Assembly (NCBI GenBank): GCA_045638145.1
Contig: JAZUAU010000004.1
Coordinates: 1 to 64,000 of the forward strand
Length of the DNA stretch: 64,000 bases
Reading direction: 5' to 3'
Source of the DNA: SFWF01 sp045638145
GTDB lineage: Bacteria > Bacillota > Clostridia > Oscillospirales > Acutalibacteraceae
Shown: one piece after another, positions 24,323-33,264 of the stretch
Position numbering within the stretch: the first letter of the stretch is position 1
Layout: every line of letters begins with the position of its first letter
Notes under the pieces: generated by a model
What the model was told of the DNA's origin: nothing
The model's input: only the letters and a program-made list of their open reading frames with translations
The model's database searches: none
Position numbers and translations under genes: made by a program

Positions 24323-26305
24323 TCACTCCAAAACTATGAAGGGAGGAGTGGTGTCTGCCGAGTTCTCTCCGCCAAAGAAATAGGCGTCAAACATAGCTCT
24401 GGCAACACTTGTAACCGCAGGAGTTGAGTTTGCGTGCTCCAGTATTACCGAAATTGCAATCTGCGGATTATCATAAGGCGCAAAGGCAATAAACACCGAG
24501 TGCTCGGCACCGTCATTAACCTGAGAGGTACCCGTCTTTCCGCCAACCTTTATGGGATAGTCTTTAAATACGGGGCTTCCCGTACCGCCCTCCTCCGTAA
24601 CCGAGAGCATACCTTCTTTTACCGTTGCAATGACCTTTTCGTCAATGGAAAAGCTTTCAAGGACTGTGGGCTCTGCGGCAAAAAACTCGGTTCTCATATC
24701 GTAAGAGGTAACACGGCTTATAAGGTTTGCCTTATAGCGAGTGCCCTCGTTTGCAAGGGTTGAGGTGTAGCTTGCAAGCTGGAGGGGAGAAAAGGCGTTC
24801 ATCTGACCGATAGCCGTTTGGAGAGTAGCACCGCCAAGACCCTCGGTTTCTGCCTTAATCATTAGTCCCGAGGTGGAAGGTAGGTCAAGACCAGTATCCG
24901 AGCCAAGACCGAATTTTGTGAAATAGTCGAGCATTGTTGTAACGCCCATTCGTTTTCCAAGCTCATAGAAGAAATAGTTGCAGGATTTCTGGATTGCGCG
25001 GTTAAGCCCCGTGCTTCCGTGAACGAACATACAGCTCGGCGTGTAATCGGAAAAATAGTTATAGGTTCCGACACAGCGGATATGCTCGTCATAATCAAGA
25101 TGCCCGTTTTCAAGCGCCGCAATAGCAACAAGGGGCTTGACAGTCGAGCCGGGAGGATAAATTCCCGAAAATGCGCGGTCGTTAAGGGGAGTGAGTGGGT
25201 CACTGAGCAGGTTGTTATAAACCTCGCGATAGGTGTTAAGGTCAAAAGATGGATAGTTTGCGCTGGCTATAACATTTCCCGTTTTAAGGTCCATCATAAC
25301 AGCCGCACCTGCTGTTGCAGTGCCGCCAAGCTTTTGTTGCTCTAAAATTGCATTAGCGAGGGCGTCCTGGGTTGCTTTCTGAATTGATTTGTCAAGGGTT
25401 AGGACAACCGTCTTGCCCGCAATTGGCATTTTGGTTACCTCTTGCGAGAGAATATTACCCTTTGAATCAATTTTGTAGGTGATTTCGCCGTCTGTACCGT
25501 GGAGATATTCCTCGGCAAGAAGTTCAATACCACTTTTGCCAACCTTATCACTGTAGGAATAGCCCTTGCCCTTGTATTTGTCCCATTCCTCGGCATAGAT
25601 AGGACCGATAGTGCCGATTATATGGGGCGCAATCGTGCCGTCAACGTACTCTCTAAAGGGCATAATGTCAATCGAAACACCGTCGAGAAGCATACCTGAT
25701 TCAAGTACTATCTGCATAATTTCGGAGGATATGTCCTCTGCAAAGGTATAAGGATTTGAGATGGAAAAATCAGATATTTCTATGGTGTAGCGTACACCCA
25801 TTATCTTTCGGGCAACGGACTCGTTGTAATCTGCAAGTTCATAGTCGAGAAGCATCTTGTCGATGCAGTTTTCTGTCGATGAATAGTGGGCAAGCCCAAG
25901 GGTGTTTTTCAGTTTCGAAATTGCCGCATCGCTTCCTTCAAAGGAATAGGGGGCAGTTTTGGTTATCGGAAGATTGTCAAACCACTCGCCGTTTCGGTCT
26001 TCAAGAAGGTTTATAAGGGCAAGAATGGTAGAATTCATCTTTTCGGTTTTAAGGTATGCCTTGTTAAAAACTATATTATAGCCCTCGCGGTTAACAGCGA
26101 TTTTTCTGCCGTCAGAGTCAAGAATCTCGCCGCGTTGTGCCTTAACGGCTACGGTACGGTAGGAAATACCGAGCGCCTGATTAATATAGGTTTCGGCATT
26201 TTGAATCTGAAGCGAGAAAACGCGTATGGTATAAACCAACATAATTATCGCCATAAAAACCGCCAATGCCGAAAGCCTCGTCTTTTGTCTTTTTTGAAAT
26301 GCCAT
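24323..26305 (-). CDS. mrdA: penicillin-binding protein 2, elongasome transpeptidase
   Basis: Class B PBP that cross-links peptidoglycan during rod elongation. There is one N-terminal membrane helix (about residues 10-32), a dimerisation/pedestal domain, then the transpeptidase domain with SxxK at Ser387 (PPGSTVKP), SxN (KSCNYFFYELG) and KTGT at 590-593. Length 660 is typical. SD GGAGGTGCAGG precedes ATG 26305. It is directly behind mreD in the mreB-mreC-mreD-mrdA order, the standard elongasome operon. Confidence 0.94.
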   Translation of the reverse strand: MAFQKRQKTRLSALAVFMAIIMLVYTIRVFSLQIQNAETYINQALGISYRTVAVKAQRGEILDSDGRKIAVNREGYNIVFNKAYLKTEKMNSTILALINLLEDRNGEWFDNLPITKTAPYSFEGSDAAISKLKNTLGLAHYSSTENCIDKMLLDYELADYNESVARKIMGVRYTIEISDFSISNPYTFAEDISSEIMQIVLESGMLLDGVSIDIMPFREYVDGTIAPHIIGTIGPIYAEEWDKYKGKGYSYSDKVGKSGIELLAEEYLHGTDGEITYKIDSKGNILSQEVTKMPIAGKTVVLTLDKSIQKATQDALANAILEQQKLGGTATAGAAVMMDLKTGNVIASANYPSFDLNTYREVYNNLLSDPLTPLNDRAFSGIYPPGSTVKPLVAIAALENGHLDYDEHIRCVGTYNYFSDYTPSCMFVHGSTGLNRAIQKSCNYFFYELGKRMGVTTMLDYFTKFGLGSDTGLDLPSTSGLMIKAETEGLGGATLQTAIGQMNAFSPLQLASYTSTLANEGTRYKANLISRVTSYDMRTEFFAAEPTVLESFSIDEKVIATVKEGMLSVTEEGGTGSPVFKDYPIKVGGKTGTSQVNDGAEHSVFIAFAPYDNPQIAISVILEHANSTPAVTSVARAMFDAYFFGGENSADTTPPFIVLE

Positions 26306-26337
26306 TCCTGCACCTCCTTCTTTGCAAGTTTAAAAAT

Positions 26338-26838
26338 TTAAAGTGTACGGAGCTTCTTTTCAAGAAAATAAAAGGGAACTATGAAAAGTGCCGTGTAAAA
26401 AACGGTAGGGATAAAGTAAAGACTATAGTATTCTGCTCCCGTAGGAATTGAGCGGAAGGAATAGAAAAACAATGTCTTTGTAAAAAGATAAGCAAATGCC
26501 GCGCCGAGTGACAGACAGGCGGCAGAGCGGATATTTTTGTTCATAAAATAGGAGGCAAGCACACCTACAATCAGCCCGATAAGCATTACCACGAGTGTGT
26601 TGAAGCAGGAGGAGCCGCTCATAGAGCCGTCCATAAGCGCCCCTGCAAAAAAGCCGACCGAAGCACCCCACCACTCGCCGTAAAATATTGCAACGGCAAC
26701 CACGAAGGGAATAAGTGTTATGGGTACTGCTTGCCCGATTTTAAGGGTCATAATCCCTGAGTAGCGGAGAATGTATAAAAGCAGTATAAAAACTGCGTTT
26801 ATTATAAAGGAAATTATTTGCTTACTACTGTTTTTCAT
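26338..26838 (-). CDS. mreD: rod shape-determining protein MreD
   Basis: A 166-residue integral membrane protein with five or six helices (IISFIINAVFILLLYIL near the start). It starts four bases after the mreC stop and precedes mrdA. MreD links MreC and the synthetic enzymes in the elongasome; identification relies on topology, length and position, since sequence conservation in this family is low. Confidence 0.88.
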   Translation of the reverse strand: MKNSSKQIISFIINAVFILLLYILRYSGIMTLKIGQAVPITLIPFVVAVAIFYGEWWGASVGFFAGALMDGSMSGSSCFNTLVVMLIGLIVGVLASYFMNKNIRSAACLSLGAAFAYLFTKTLFFYSFRSIPTGAEYYSLYFIPTVFYTALFIVPFYFLEKKLRTL

Positions 26839-26841
26839 AGG

Positions 26842-27702
26842 CTATTTACCGTCGGTCGGCAGAGCCTCGCCCTGACCGTTAAAGGAGGTTATAATCATAA
26901 CGTTTCTTATCTCTTCAAGGTTGACTGTCGGCTCTATAACGGCATAAAGGGAGGAGGTTACAGGGTCGCTTTCGATATTCTTAACGGTACCAATAATAAC
27001 CTTGTCGGGGAAGATGCCGCCACCCGAGGTTACAATAATATCACCAACCGCAATGGTGCAGGTACGGGGAATATTGTAAAGACGGGTAAGCCCTTCTAGG
27101 GCGAAATCTCTGGTACCCGAAACAATTCCGGCGTCGTTTGTTCTTACAGAATAAGCTCCGCAGGTGAGAGAGGGGTTGAGGACGGTAGTAACCTTTGAGG
27201 AAGAAAAGCCGACCTCTGTGATATAACCTACTAGACCCGCATCGGTAATAACGGGGTCGTAAAGCTTGACGCCGTCGTGGGTACCTCGGTTTACCGTAAA
27301 GCCACTAAACTCATCATCGGGGTCACGCGAGGAAATAAGTGCCGGACAAAACTCAAAATCGGGGTTCTGCTCCTTAATCTCAAGAAAATCCTTTAAAAAC
27401 TCATTCTCGTTTATAGCTGACTCGTACTCAACAAGCTTGTCGCGAAGGCTGTTAATTTCTTCTTGCAACGCTTCATTTTCATCTAAAAGCTCATCCGATT
27501 TGTTAAGTTTTGTGTCAAGGTTGTCAATAGAATTTTTAACCCCTGCGGCAAGTGCCTTAAAGGGCTCGGTTATGGTCTGCAGTATGCCTGCCTGCGGCGA
27601 AATATAACCGCCGATGAGAGAAAGGACTATCGACAGCGCAATAACCGATGCTGTAACGGCAAGGAAGATTTTAAATTGTCTGCTTCTGAAGAAAAAACGC
27701 AA
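26842..27702 (-). CDS. mreC: rod shape-determining protein MreC
   Basis: Bitopic protein of 286 residues: short cytoplasmic start RFFFRSRQFK, one membrane helix, a coiled coil (about residues 65-105, LNKSDELLDENEALQEEINS), then the beta-barrel domain with GTHDGVKLYDPVITDAGLVG and IVTSGGGIFPDKV. MreC organises the elongasome outside the membrane. The start codon is TTG 27702 with SD AAGGTGAG. Eleven bases separate it from the mreB stop. Confidence 0.93.
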   Translation of the reverse strand: MRFFFRSRQFKIFLAVTASVIALSIVLSLIGGYISPQAGILQTITEPFKALAAGVKNSIDNLDTKLNKSDELLDENEALQEEINSLRDKLVEYESAINENEFLKDFLEIKEQNPDFEFCPALISSRDPDDEFSGFTVNRGTHDGVKLYDPVITDAGLVGYITEVGFSSSKVTTVLNPSLTCGAYSVRTNDAGIVSGTRDFALEGLTRLYNIPRTCTIAVGDIIVTSGGGIFPDKVIIGTVKNIESDPVTSSLYAVIEPTVNLEEIRNVMIITSFNGQGEALPTDGK

Positions 27703-27713
27703 TTTAACTCACC

Positions 27714-28736
27714 TTATCTGTAGTTTTTGTTTCTGCGGAATACGTATGTGTCAAAGCCGTGACCTGCCTCGAGTCGCTTGCCGGTGCCTTCAACAACACA
27801 GTCAAGCGGATTGTCGGCAACACGCACGTTCATACCAGTTTCCTTTTCGATTCGCTCGGCAAATCCACGGAGAAGTGCTGTACCGCCCGTAAGGGTAATG
27901 CCGTTTTCAATAATATCGGCAGAAAGCTCGGGGGGTGTCTTCTCCAATGTCGTACGGATGCACTCAATAATAACATCGAGGGTGTCGCTCATTGCCTCTC
28001 TTATCTCCTCGGAGGAAATAACAACGTTTTTCGGAAGACCGTCAAGCAGATTTCTGCCCTTTATTTCAACCGTTTTTTCATTGTCGTATGGCATAGCCGA
28101 GCCTATTTCAATCTTTAACTGCTCAGCAGTGCGCTCGCCGATAAGGAGATTATGCTTTTTGCGGATATAGTTAATGATTGCCTCGTCAAGGTCATCTCCC
28201 GCAGTACGTATAGACTGCGCAGTAACAATATCACCAAGGGAAATAACGGCAACCTCGCTTGTGCCACCGCCGATATCAACAATCATATTACCTGTAGCAT
28301 CCGAAATGGGAAGACCCGCACCAACGGCGGCTGCCATAGGCTCTTCTACTATGTCAACGTCAACTGCTCCTGCCTGTTTTACTGCATCGTGTACTGCACG
28401 GGCTTCAACCTCGGTAACACCTGCGGGAACGCAGATTACAACGCGAACGCGTGAAATAAGCGAGCCCTTGAGGGATTCCTTAATAAATCTTTTAAGCATT
28501 GCCGCAGTAACGTCATAGTCGGCAATAACTCCGTTTTTAAGAGGACGAACAGCAACAATTGAGCCGGGTGTTCTGCCTATCATTTCCTTTGCCTCGGTAC
28601 CAACGGCACGAACGGCATCGTTCCTTACATCATAAGCCACAACCGAGGGCTCGCGCATTATGATTCCCTTTCCTTTAAGGTAAACGAGGGTGTTTGCCGT
28701 GCCTAGGTCGATTCCTATATCTCTTGTAAAAAGCAT
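27714..28736 (-). CDS. mreB: rod shape-determining protein MreB
   Basis: Actin-like ATPase of 340 residues that forms filaments guiding lateral wall synthesis. Nucleotide-binding motifs are IGIDLGTANTLVYLKGKG, MIVDIGGGTSEVAVISLG and ITLTGGTALLRG. The N-terminus MLFTRDIGIDLGTA is standard. SD AAAGGAT precedes ATG 28736. First gene of the mreBCD-mrdA unit, just downstream of tsaD. Confidence 0.96.
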   Translation of the reverse strand: MLFTRDIGIDLGTANTLVYLKGKGIIMREPSVVAYDVRNDAVRAVGTEAKEMIGRTPGSIVAVRPLKNGVIADYDVTAAMLKRFIKESLKGSLISRVRVVICVPAGVTEVEARAVHDAVKQAGAVDVDIVEEPMAAAVGAGLPISDATGNMIVDIGGGTSEVAVISLGDIVTAQSIRTAGDDLDEAIINYIRKKHNLLIGERTAEQLKIEIGSAMPYDNEKTVEIKGRNLLDGLPKNVVISSEEIREAMSDTLDVIIECIRTTLEKTPPELSADIIENGITLTGGTALLRGFAERIEKETGMNVRVADNPLDCVVEGTGKRLEAGHGFDTYVFRRNKNYR

Positions 28737-28757
28737 ATATGTTATCCTTTCTGTGGG

Positions 28758-29771
28758 TTACTTTATAATGTTATCTATTGGCATTGTGGCATAGGCGTTA
28801 AGCCCTTCGTCTGCCGTGTTGCCACTCATGAATTCATAGTGGGCTTGAACGCCTACCATTGCGGCATTGTCACCACAATATTTTAGCTCAGGTCTGTAAA
28901 AATCATAGCCTTTCGCCCTGCATTCTGCTTCGAGTCGGGTACGAAGCTCACTGTTTGCTGAAACACCGCCCGCAAGCACAATGGTGTTATAACCAAAGTC
29001 TTCTGCCGCCGCGAGGGTATTATTTATCAGCATATCGCATACCCTTTTGCGCACCGTTGCTGAAAGGATGGGTATATCAATCTCCAAGCCCTTTTGAGAG
29101 GCGTTATGTATGGTATTTATAACGGCGGTCTTAAGCCCCGAAAAGGAAAAATCATAGGGTGAGCCGTCCACTTTCGGTTTGGGCAGGGGATAGCGGTCAA
29201 AGTCGGGTTCTGTTGCAACCTTATCAAGATTTACACCGCCGGGGTAGCCAAGCCCCATAGCGCGGGCAGTTTTGTCAAAACATTCGCCCGCCGCATCGTC
29301 GCGTGTGCCGCCGATAATGTGAAAATCGGTGTAATCGTGCACCTCGGTAAGCAACGTGTTGCCGCCCGAAACGGTAAGACAGAGAAAGGGAGGCTTTAGA
29401 TTTTCGTTGTTAATATAGTTTGCCGCAATATGTGAGCGGAGATGATGAACAGGGATAAGAGGAATCCCGAGAGAAAGGGCAAGACCCTTTGCAAAATTTA
29501 CTCCAACAAGTAAAGCCCCGATAAGTCCCGGTGCATAGGTTACGGCAACGGCGTCAAGGTTGGTATAACCGATGCCGGCGTCCTCGAGTGCCTTTTCCAC
29601 TACTGCGGAAATGTTTTCGCTGTGTCTTCGTGAAGCAATCTCAGGCACTACTCCGCCGTAAATTTTATGTTCTTCAATCTGTGTATTTATAACTGAGGAC
29701 AAAACCTCTCGACCGCTGCAAACGGCGGCGGCGGGTTCATCGCAGGATGATTCAATGGCTAAAACAAGCAC
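28758..29771 (-). CDS. tsaD: tRNA N6-adenosine threonylcarbamoyltransferase
   Basis: Transfers the threonylcarbamoyl group to A37 of ANN-decoding tRNAs (t6A). The 337-residue ASKHA-fold protein carries YGGVVPEIASRRH, the metal-binding HHLRSHIAAN (His110, His114), LTVSGGNT and VLAGGVSANSELR. The start is GTG 29771, SD AGAAGGT. It follows rimI by four bases; tsaD-rimI pairing is common in Firmicutes. tsaB and tsaE are not in the window. Confidence 0.96.
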   Translation of the reverse strand: MLVLAIESSCDEPAAAVCSGREVLSSVINTQIEEHKIYGGVVPEIASRRHSENISAVVEKALEDAGIGYTNLDAVAVTYAPGLIGALLVGVNFAKGLALSLGIPLIPVHHLRSHIAANYINNENLKPPFLCLTVSGGNTLLTEVHDYTDFHIIGGTRDDAAGECFDKTARAMGLGYPGGVNLDKVATEPDFDRYPLPKPKVDGSPYDFSFSGLKTAVINTIHNASQKGLEIDIPILSATVRKRVCDMLINNTLAAAEDFGYNTIVLAGGVSANSELRTRLEAECRAKGYDFYRPELKYCGDNAAMVGVQAHYEFMSGNTADEGLNAYATMPIDNIIK

Positions 29772-29775
29772 TATT

Positions 29776-30204
29776 TTACCTTCTTTTTGTCATAATGATA
29801 GCGTCTTCGCGCGGATTTTCGTAAAATGCAGGGCGTTTGCCCACGTTTTCATATCCACACTTTTCATAAAGCGTGATTGCGGCGGTGTTCGATTCCCTGA
29901 CCTCAAGCGAAATAAAGGAAAGAAGAGAATCTTTTGCAACCTCATCAAGGTGGGCGAGAAGTATTTTACCGATACCTCTGCCGCGTGCCGATTTTGTAAC
30001 GGCAATATTCGTGATATAGCCCTCGTCAAGCACCGACTGTAGTCCTGCATAGCCGAGTATAATGTCATTTTCTTCATATACGAAGAAGCGTACACCCTCG
30101 GCGGCAGATAAAGCTACCGCATCGGCACTCCAAGGGTCGGAAAAGCATTCCTTTTCGAGCTCTGCGATAAAAGTCTCATCACCGCTTTGGTATTCTCTGA
30201 TCAT
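29776..30204 (-). CDS. rimI: ribosomal-protein-alanine N-acetyltransferase RimI
   Basis: GNAT-fold acetyltransferase of 142 residues. The acetyl-CoA loop VTKSARGRGIGKILLAHL and C-terminal YEKCGYENVGKRPAFY match RimI (acetylates the N-terminus of S18). It overlaps the upstream phosphatase gene by four bases and is followed by tsaD, the usual neighbour. General GNAT similarity leaves some room on substrate. Confidence 0.9.
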   Translation of the reverse strand: MIREYQSGDETFIAELEKECFSDPWSADAVALSAAEGVRFFVYEENDIILGYAGLQSVLDEGYITNIAVTKSARGRGIGKILLAHLDEVAKDSLLSFISLEVRESNTAAITLYEKCGYENVGKRPAFYENPREDAIIMTKRR

Positions 30205-30608
30205 ATAATACCATCCTCGATAAATTCGTCAATTGCGCCGATAATCTCATCGCGGCAAGCCTTGTACTCAAGGAGGTCTCCACCATACGGGTCGGGTATG
30301 CCGAGCACGAAAATCTTCATCTTGTCAAGGCCGAGACCCTCCAAAATATCAGCGTGAGAAGCCGACATTGTTATAAAAACCGTGCTCTCATCGATATCAG
30401 AGAAGGTAAGCTGCTTTGAAATATGAGCCGAAATATCAATTCCAAGCTCGCTCATCGAAAGAACGGAATTTTCCGACACAGCGCTTCCGTCTGCGGCAAT
30501 ACCGCGGCTCAACACCTCTAAATCTTTTCTGTTTTTAGATTTCAAGTAACCCTCCGCCATAGGAGAACGGCAGGTATTACCGGTACAAACAAAAACTATT
30601 TTCTTCAT
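30201..30608 (-). CDS. low-molecular-weight protein phosphatase
   Basis: A 135-residue enzyme with the P-loop VCTGNTCRSPMAE (Cys8, Arg14) and the general acid Asp in IPDPYGGD. It belongs to the low-molecular-weight tyrosine phosphatase fold; the Thr/Asn arrangement in CTGNTCRS is like YwlE arginine phosphatases, which reverse McsB arginine phosphorylation, but substrate cannot be decided here. It overlaps polA and rimI by four bases on each side, so the whole set is translationally coupled. Confidence 0.88.
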   Translation of the reverse strand: MKKIVFVCTGNTCRSPMAEGYLKSKNRKDLEVLSRGIAADGSAVSENSVLSMSELGIDISAHISKQLTFSDIDESTVFITMSASHADILEGLGLDKMKIFVLGIPDPYGGDLLEYKACRDEIIGAIDEFIEDGII

Positions 30609-33166
30609 GAGTCCTTAGCCTCAAACCAACTGTAACCGCTGTGAACGTCGGCGGTAAGCTCAACCGACATTCGGACGGCGTTTTGCATTTCTTCCTTTAA
30701 AAGTGTCGATACCACGTCCTTTATATCCTCAGCACACTCGATAATCAGCTCATCGTGTACCTGAAGGATAAGACGTGCATCGAGATTTTCTTCTTTCAGC
30801 TTTTTAAAGACATTAATCATTGCAATTTTAATAATATCTGCGGCAGTACCCTGAATGGGCGCATTACGGGCAACGCGCTCTCCAAAGGCTCGCATCATTC
30901 CGTTTGAAGAGGTAATCTCGGGCAGATAGCGTCTTCTGCCGAAAACTGTTGTAACGTAGCCGTTTTCCTTTGCCTCTTCAATCGTACGTGTCATAAAGCG
31001 GTCAACACCGCGGAAGGTTGCAAGATAGCTTTCAATATATTGCTTCGCTTCCTTGTTTGAAACACCGATATCCTTTGCAAGGGAGAAGGCACCGATTCCG
31101 TAAACGATTCCGAAATTTACCGCCTTTGCGCGGCTACGGAGTGTGGGAGTAATCATATCCTCAGGTAAACCGAAAACCTCTGCGGCAGTACGGGTATGAA
31201 TATCTGCGTCCGTGTTAAAGGCGTCCAGCATAACCTTGTCGTTTGCCATGTGAGCGAGAACACGAAGCTCAATCTGGCTGTAGTCGGGATCAACAAGGGT
31301 GTAGCCTTCTTTTGCGATAAAGAATTTTCTGAAAATTCTGCCCTCGGGGGTCCGGACCGGAATGTTCTGTAAATTCGGCTCGAGCGAACTGATTCTGCCC
31401 GTTCTCGTTTCGGTCTGATTAAAGGTAGAATGTATTCTTCCGTCCTCGGCAACTGCCGAAAGGAGAGAATCACAATAGGTCGATTTAAGTTTGGCAAGAG
31501 TTCTGTACTGGAGCAGTAGCGAAACTGCAGGATGTGCGTCGCGAAGCTCCTCGAGAACCTCTGCGTTGGTCGAATAGCCGCTCTTGGTCTTCTTCTTTGC
31601 GGGAAGTCCGAGCTTTTCAAAGAGTGCAACACCAAGCTGTTTCGGCGAATTGAGGTTAAATTCATATCCTACAAGGCCGTGAATTTCCTTTTCAAGCTCG
31701 CGCACCTTTATTTCAAGCTCTTCTCCGTGAACAGAGAGTGCAGCTGCATCAATAAGCACGCCGGCTGTCTCCATATCACCAAGCACAAAAGCAAGGGGAA
31801 GCTCAATGTCGGAAAGTAGCGCGGCTTGTCCCGAAGCCTCGAGTTCCTTTTCGAGTGCGTTTGAAACAGAAGTGAGCAAAAGCACCTCTTTTACACACCC
31901 GCAAAGTTTCCCATTTACCTCTGCGGCACTGTATTCTGCCGCAAGGCGGGAAAGCTCATAAGAACTAGACGAAGGGTTTGCAAGATAGCCTGCAAGCATT
32001 GCGTCAAAAACTATATTTTCGGGGCGAGCGCCCTCAGCTACACATTCTTTATAAAGATTTTTCGCATCAAAAACGCGCTTTTCAATATTTTTATCTGAAA
32101 TTACCGAAAGTCCCTGCTCGTGCGAAAGTTGGGCACATACCTCGCCGTCAAAGGCGGTAAAGCCATCGGCGGTTTTAACAATGTCAATCCTTTTCAGGTC
32201 ACGCACAAGAAACTCAAAATCAGATACCGTTTCTGCCGAAATACACTCGGTGCATTTCACAGTCTTTGCGGCAGAAGGATTGATTCCAAGTCGGTCCATA
32301 AGCTTGAAAAGTTCAAGGTCGGTCATAAGTGCGGCAACCCCTGCCTCGTCACACTCGCTCGTTTTATAGCTTTCGGGGTTTGTGTCAATGGGGGAGGTGC
32401 GGCAGATTGTACCAAGCCAGCGGCTGAAAAATGCATTTTCCTTGTCCGCTAGGAGCTTAGCCTTTACGCCTGGCTTAATATCAAGGCTATCAAGATTTTC
32501 GTAAATATAGTCAATGTTTCCAAACCTTGTAATAAGCTCGGTTGCCGTTTTTTCGCCAACACCTTGCACACCGGGAATATTGTCCGAAGAGTCGCCCATA
32601 AGAGCCTTCAGGTCAATCATCTGTTCGGGGGTTAGTCCATACTTTTGGATAAGCGCCGCCTTGTCATAATTTGTTGTTTCGGGGCCGCCCATTTTGGTGG
32701 TGGCAAGCACAACACGAACACGCTCGCCTATAAGCTGAAGTGCATCGCGGTCTCCTGTGGCAATGGCGCAGTCGATTCCGTTTTGCTCGCACATTTCGGC
32801 AATCGTGCCGAGGATATCGTCTGCCTCGTAGCCCTCACACTCGATAACCTTATAGCCCATAAGTCGGAGCCATTCCTTAACGGGGGCAAACTGTTCGAGC
32901 AGTTCGGGAGGAGTTGCGTGTCTGCCTGCCTTGTATTCGGCATATTTAAGGTGGCGGAAGGTCGGCTTCTTAAGGTCGAAGGCAACCGCAATTCCGTCGG
33001 GGTTTTCCGATTCGCGAAGCTTTTCAAGGATACTTATAAATCCGTAAACGGCGTTAGTAAACCTGCCGTCCTTTGTAGACAGCAGACGAATACCGTAAAA
33101 AGCGCGGTTTATAATACTGTTTCCGTCGATAGCAAGAAGCTTCATTTGGTCGCACAACTCCAGCAT
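30605..33166 (-). CDS. polA: DNA polymerase I
   Basis: Repair and Okazaki-fragment polymerase of about 850 residues. N-terminal 5'-3' exonuclease domain (LLAIDGNSIINRAFYGI, GDRDALQLI, MGDSSDNIPGVQGVGEKTA), a central 3'-5' exonuclease-like domain without recognisable catalytic acidic motifs, thus probably inactive as in other Firmicutes, and the polymerase domain with DPDYSQIELRVLAHMA (motif A), RSRAKAVNFGIVYG (motif B) and QVHDELIIE (motif C). ATG 33166 has AGGA 7 bp upstream; ATG 33145, giving MKLLAIDGN, is an equally plausible start. First gene of a long minus-strand operon. Confidence 0.95.
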   Translation of the reverse strand: MLELCDQMKLLAIDGNSIINRAFYGIRLLSTKDGRFTNAVYGFISILEKLRESENPDGIAVAFDLKKPTFRHLKYAEYKAGRHATPPELLEQFAPVKEWLRLMGYKVIECEGYEADDILGTIAEMCEQNGIDCAIATGDRDALQLIGERVRVVLATTKMGGPETTNYDKAALIQKYGLTPEQMIDLKALMGDSSDNIPGVQGVGEKTATELITRFGNIDYIYENLDSLDIKPGVKAKLLADKENAFFSRWLGTICRTSPIDTNPESYKTSECDEAGVAALMTDLELFKLMDRLGINPSAAKTVKCTECISAETVSDFEFLVRDLKRIDIVKTADGFTAFDGEVCAQLSHEQGLSVISDKNIEKRVFDAKNLYKECVAEGARPENIVFDAMLAGYLANPSSSSYELSRLAAEYSAAEVNGKLCGCVKEVLLLTSVSNALEKELEASGQAALLSDIELPLAFVLGDMETAGVLIDAAALSVHGEELEIKVRELEKEIHGLVGYEFNLNSPKQLGVALFEKLGLPAKKKTKSGYSTNAEVLEELRDAHPAVSLLLQYRTLAKLKSTYCDSLLSAVAEDGRIHSTFNQTETRTGRISSLEPNLQNIPVRTPEGRIFRKFFIAKEGYTLVDPDYSQIELRVLAHMANDKVMLDAFNTDADIHTRTAAEVFGLPEDMITPTLRSRAKAVNFGIVYGIGAFSLAKDIGVSNKEAKQYIESYLATFRGVDRFMTRTIEEAKENGYVTTVFGRRRYLPEITSSNGMMRAFGERVARNAPIQGTAADIIKIAMINVFKKLKEENLDARLILQVHDELIIECAEDIKDVVSTLLKEEMQNAVRMSVELTADVHSGYSWFEAKDS

Positions 33167-33226
33167 AAATATATTCCTAATTATTATAACAAAAGATTAA
33201 AGAAAAGTCATTAGAAATTTTAATAT

Positions 33227-33255
33227 TTGACTAATTTTTTTTAATAGTGTATAAT
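33227..33255 (+). promoter_or_regulatory. promoter abutting dusB
   Basis: TTGACT, 17 bp spacer, TATAAT. The expected start of transcription is about 33262, only a few bases before the dusB ATG at 33265. Confidence 0.65.
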
Positions 33256-33264
33256 CTTTGCGTT

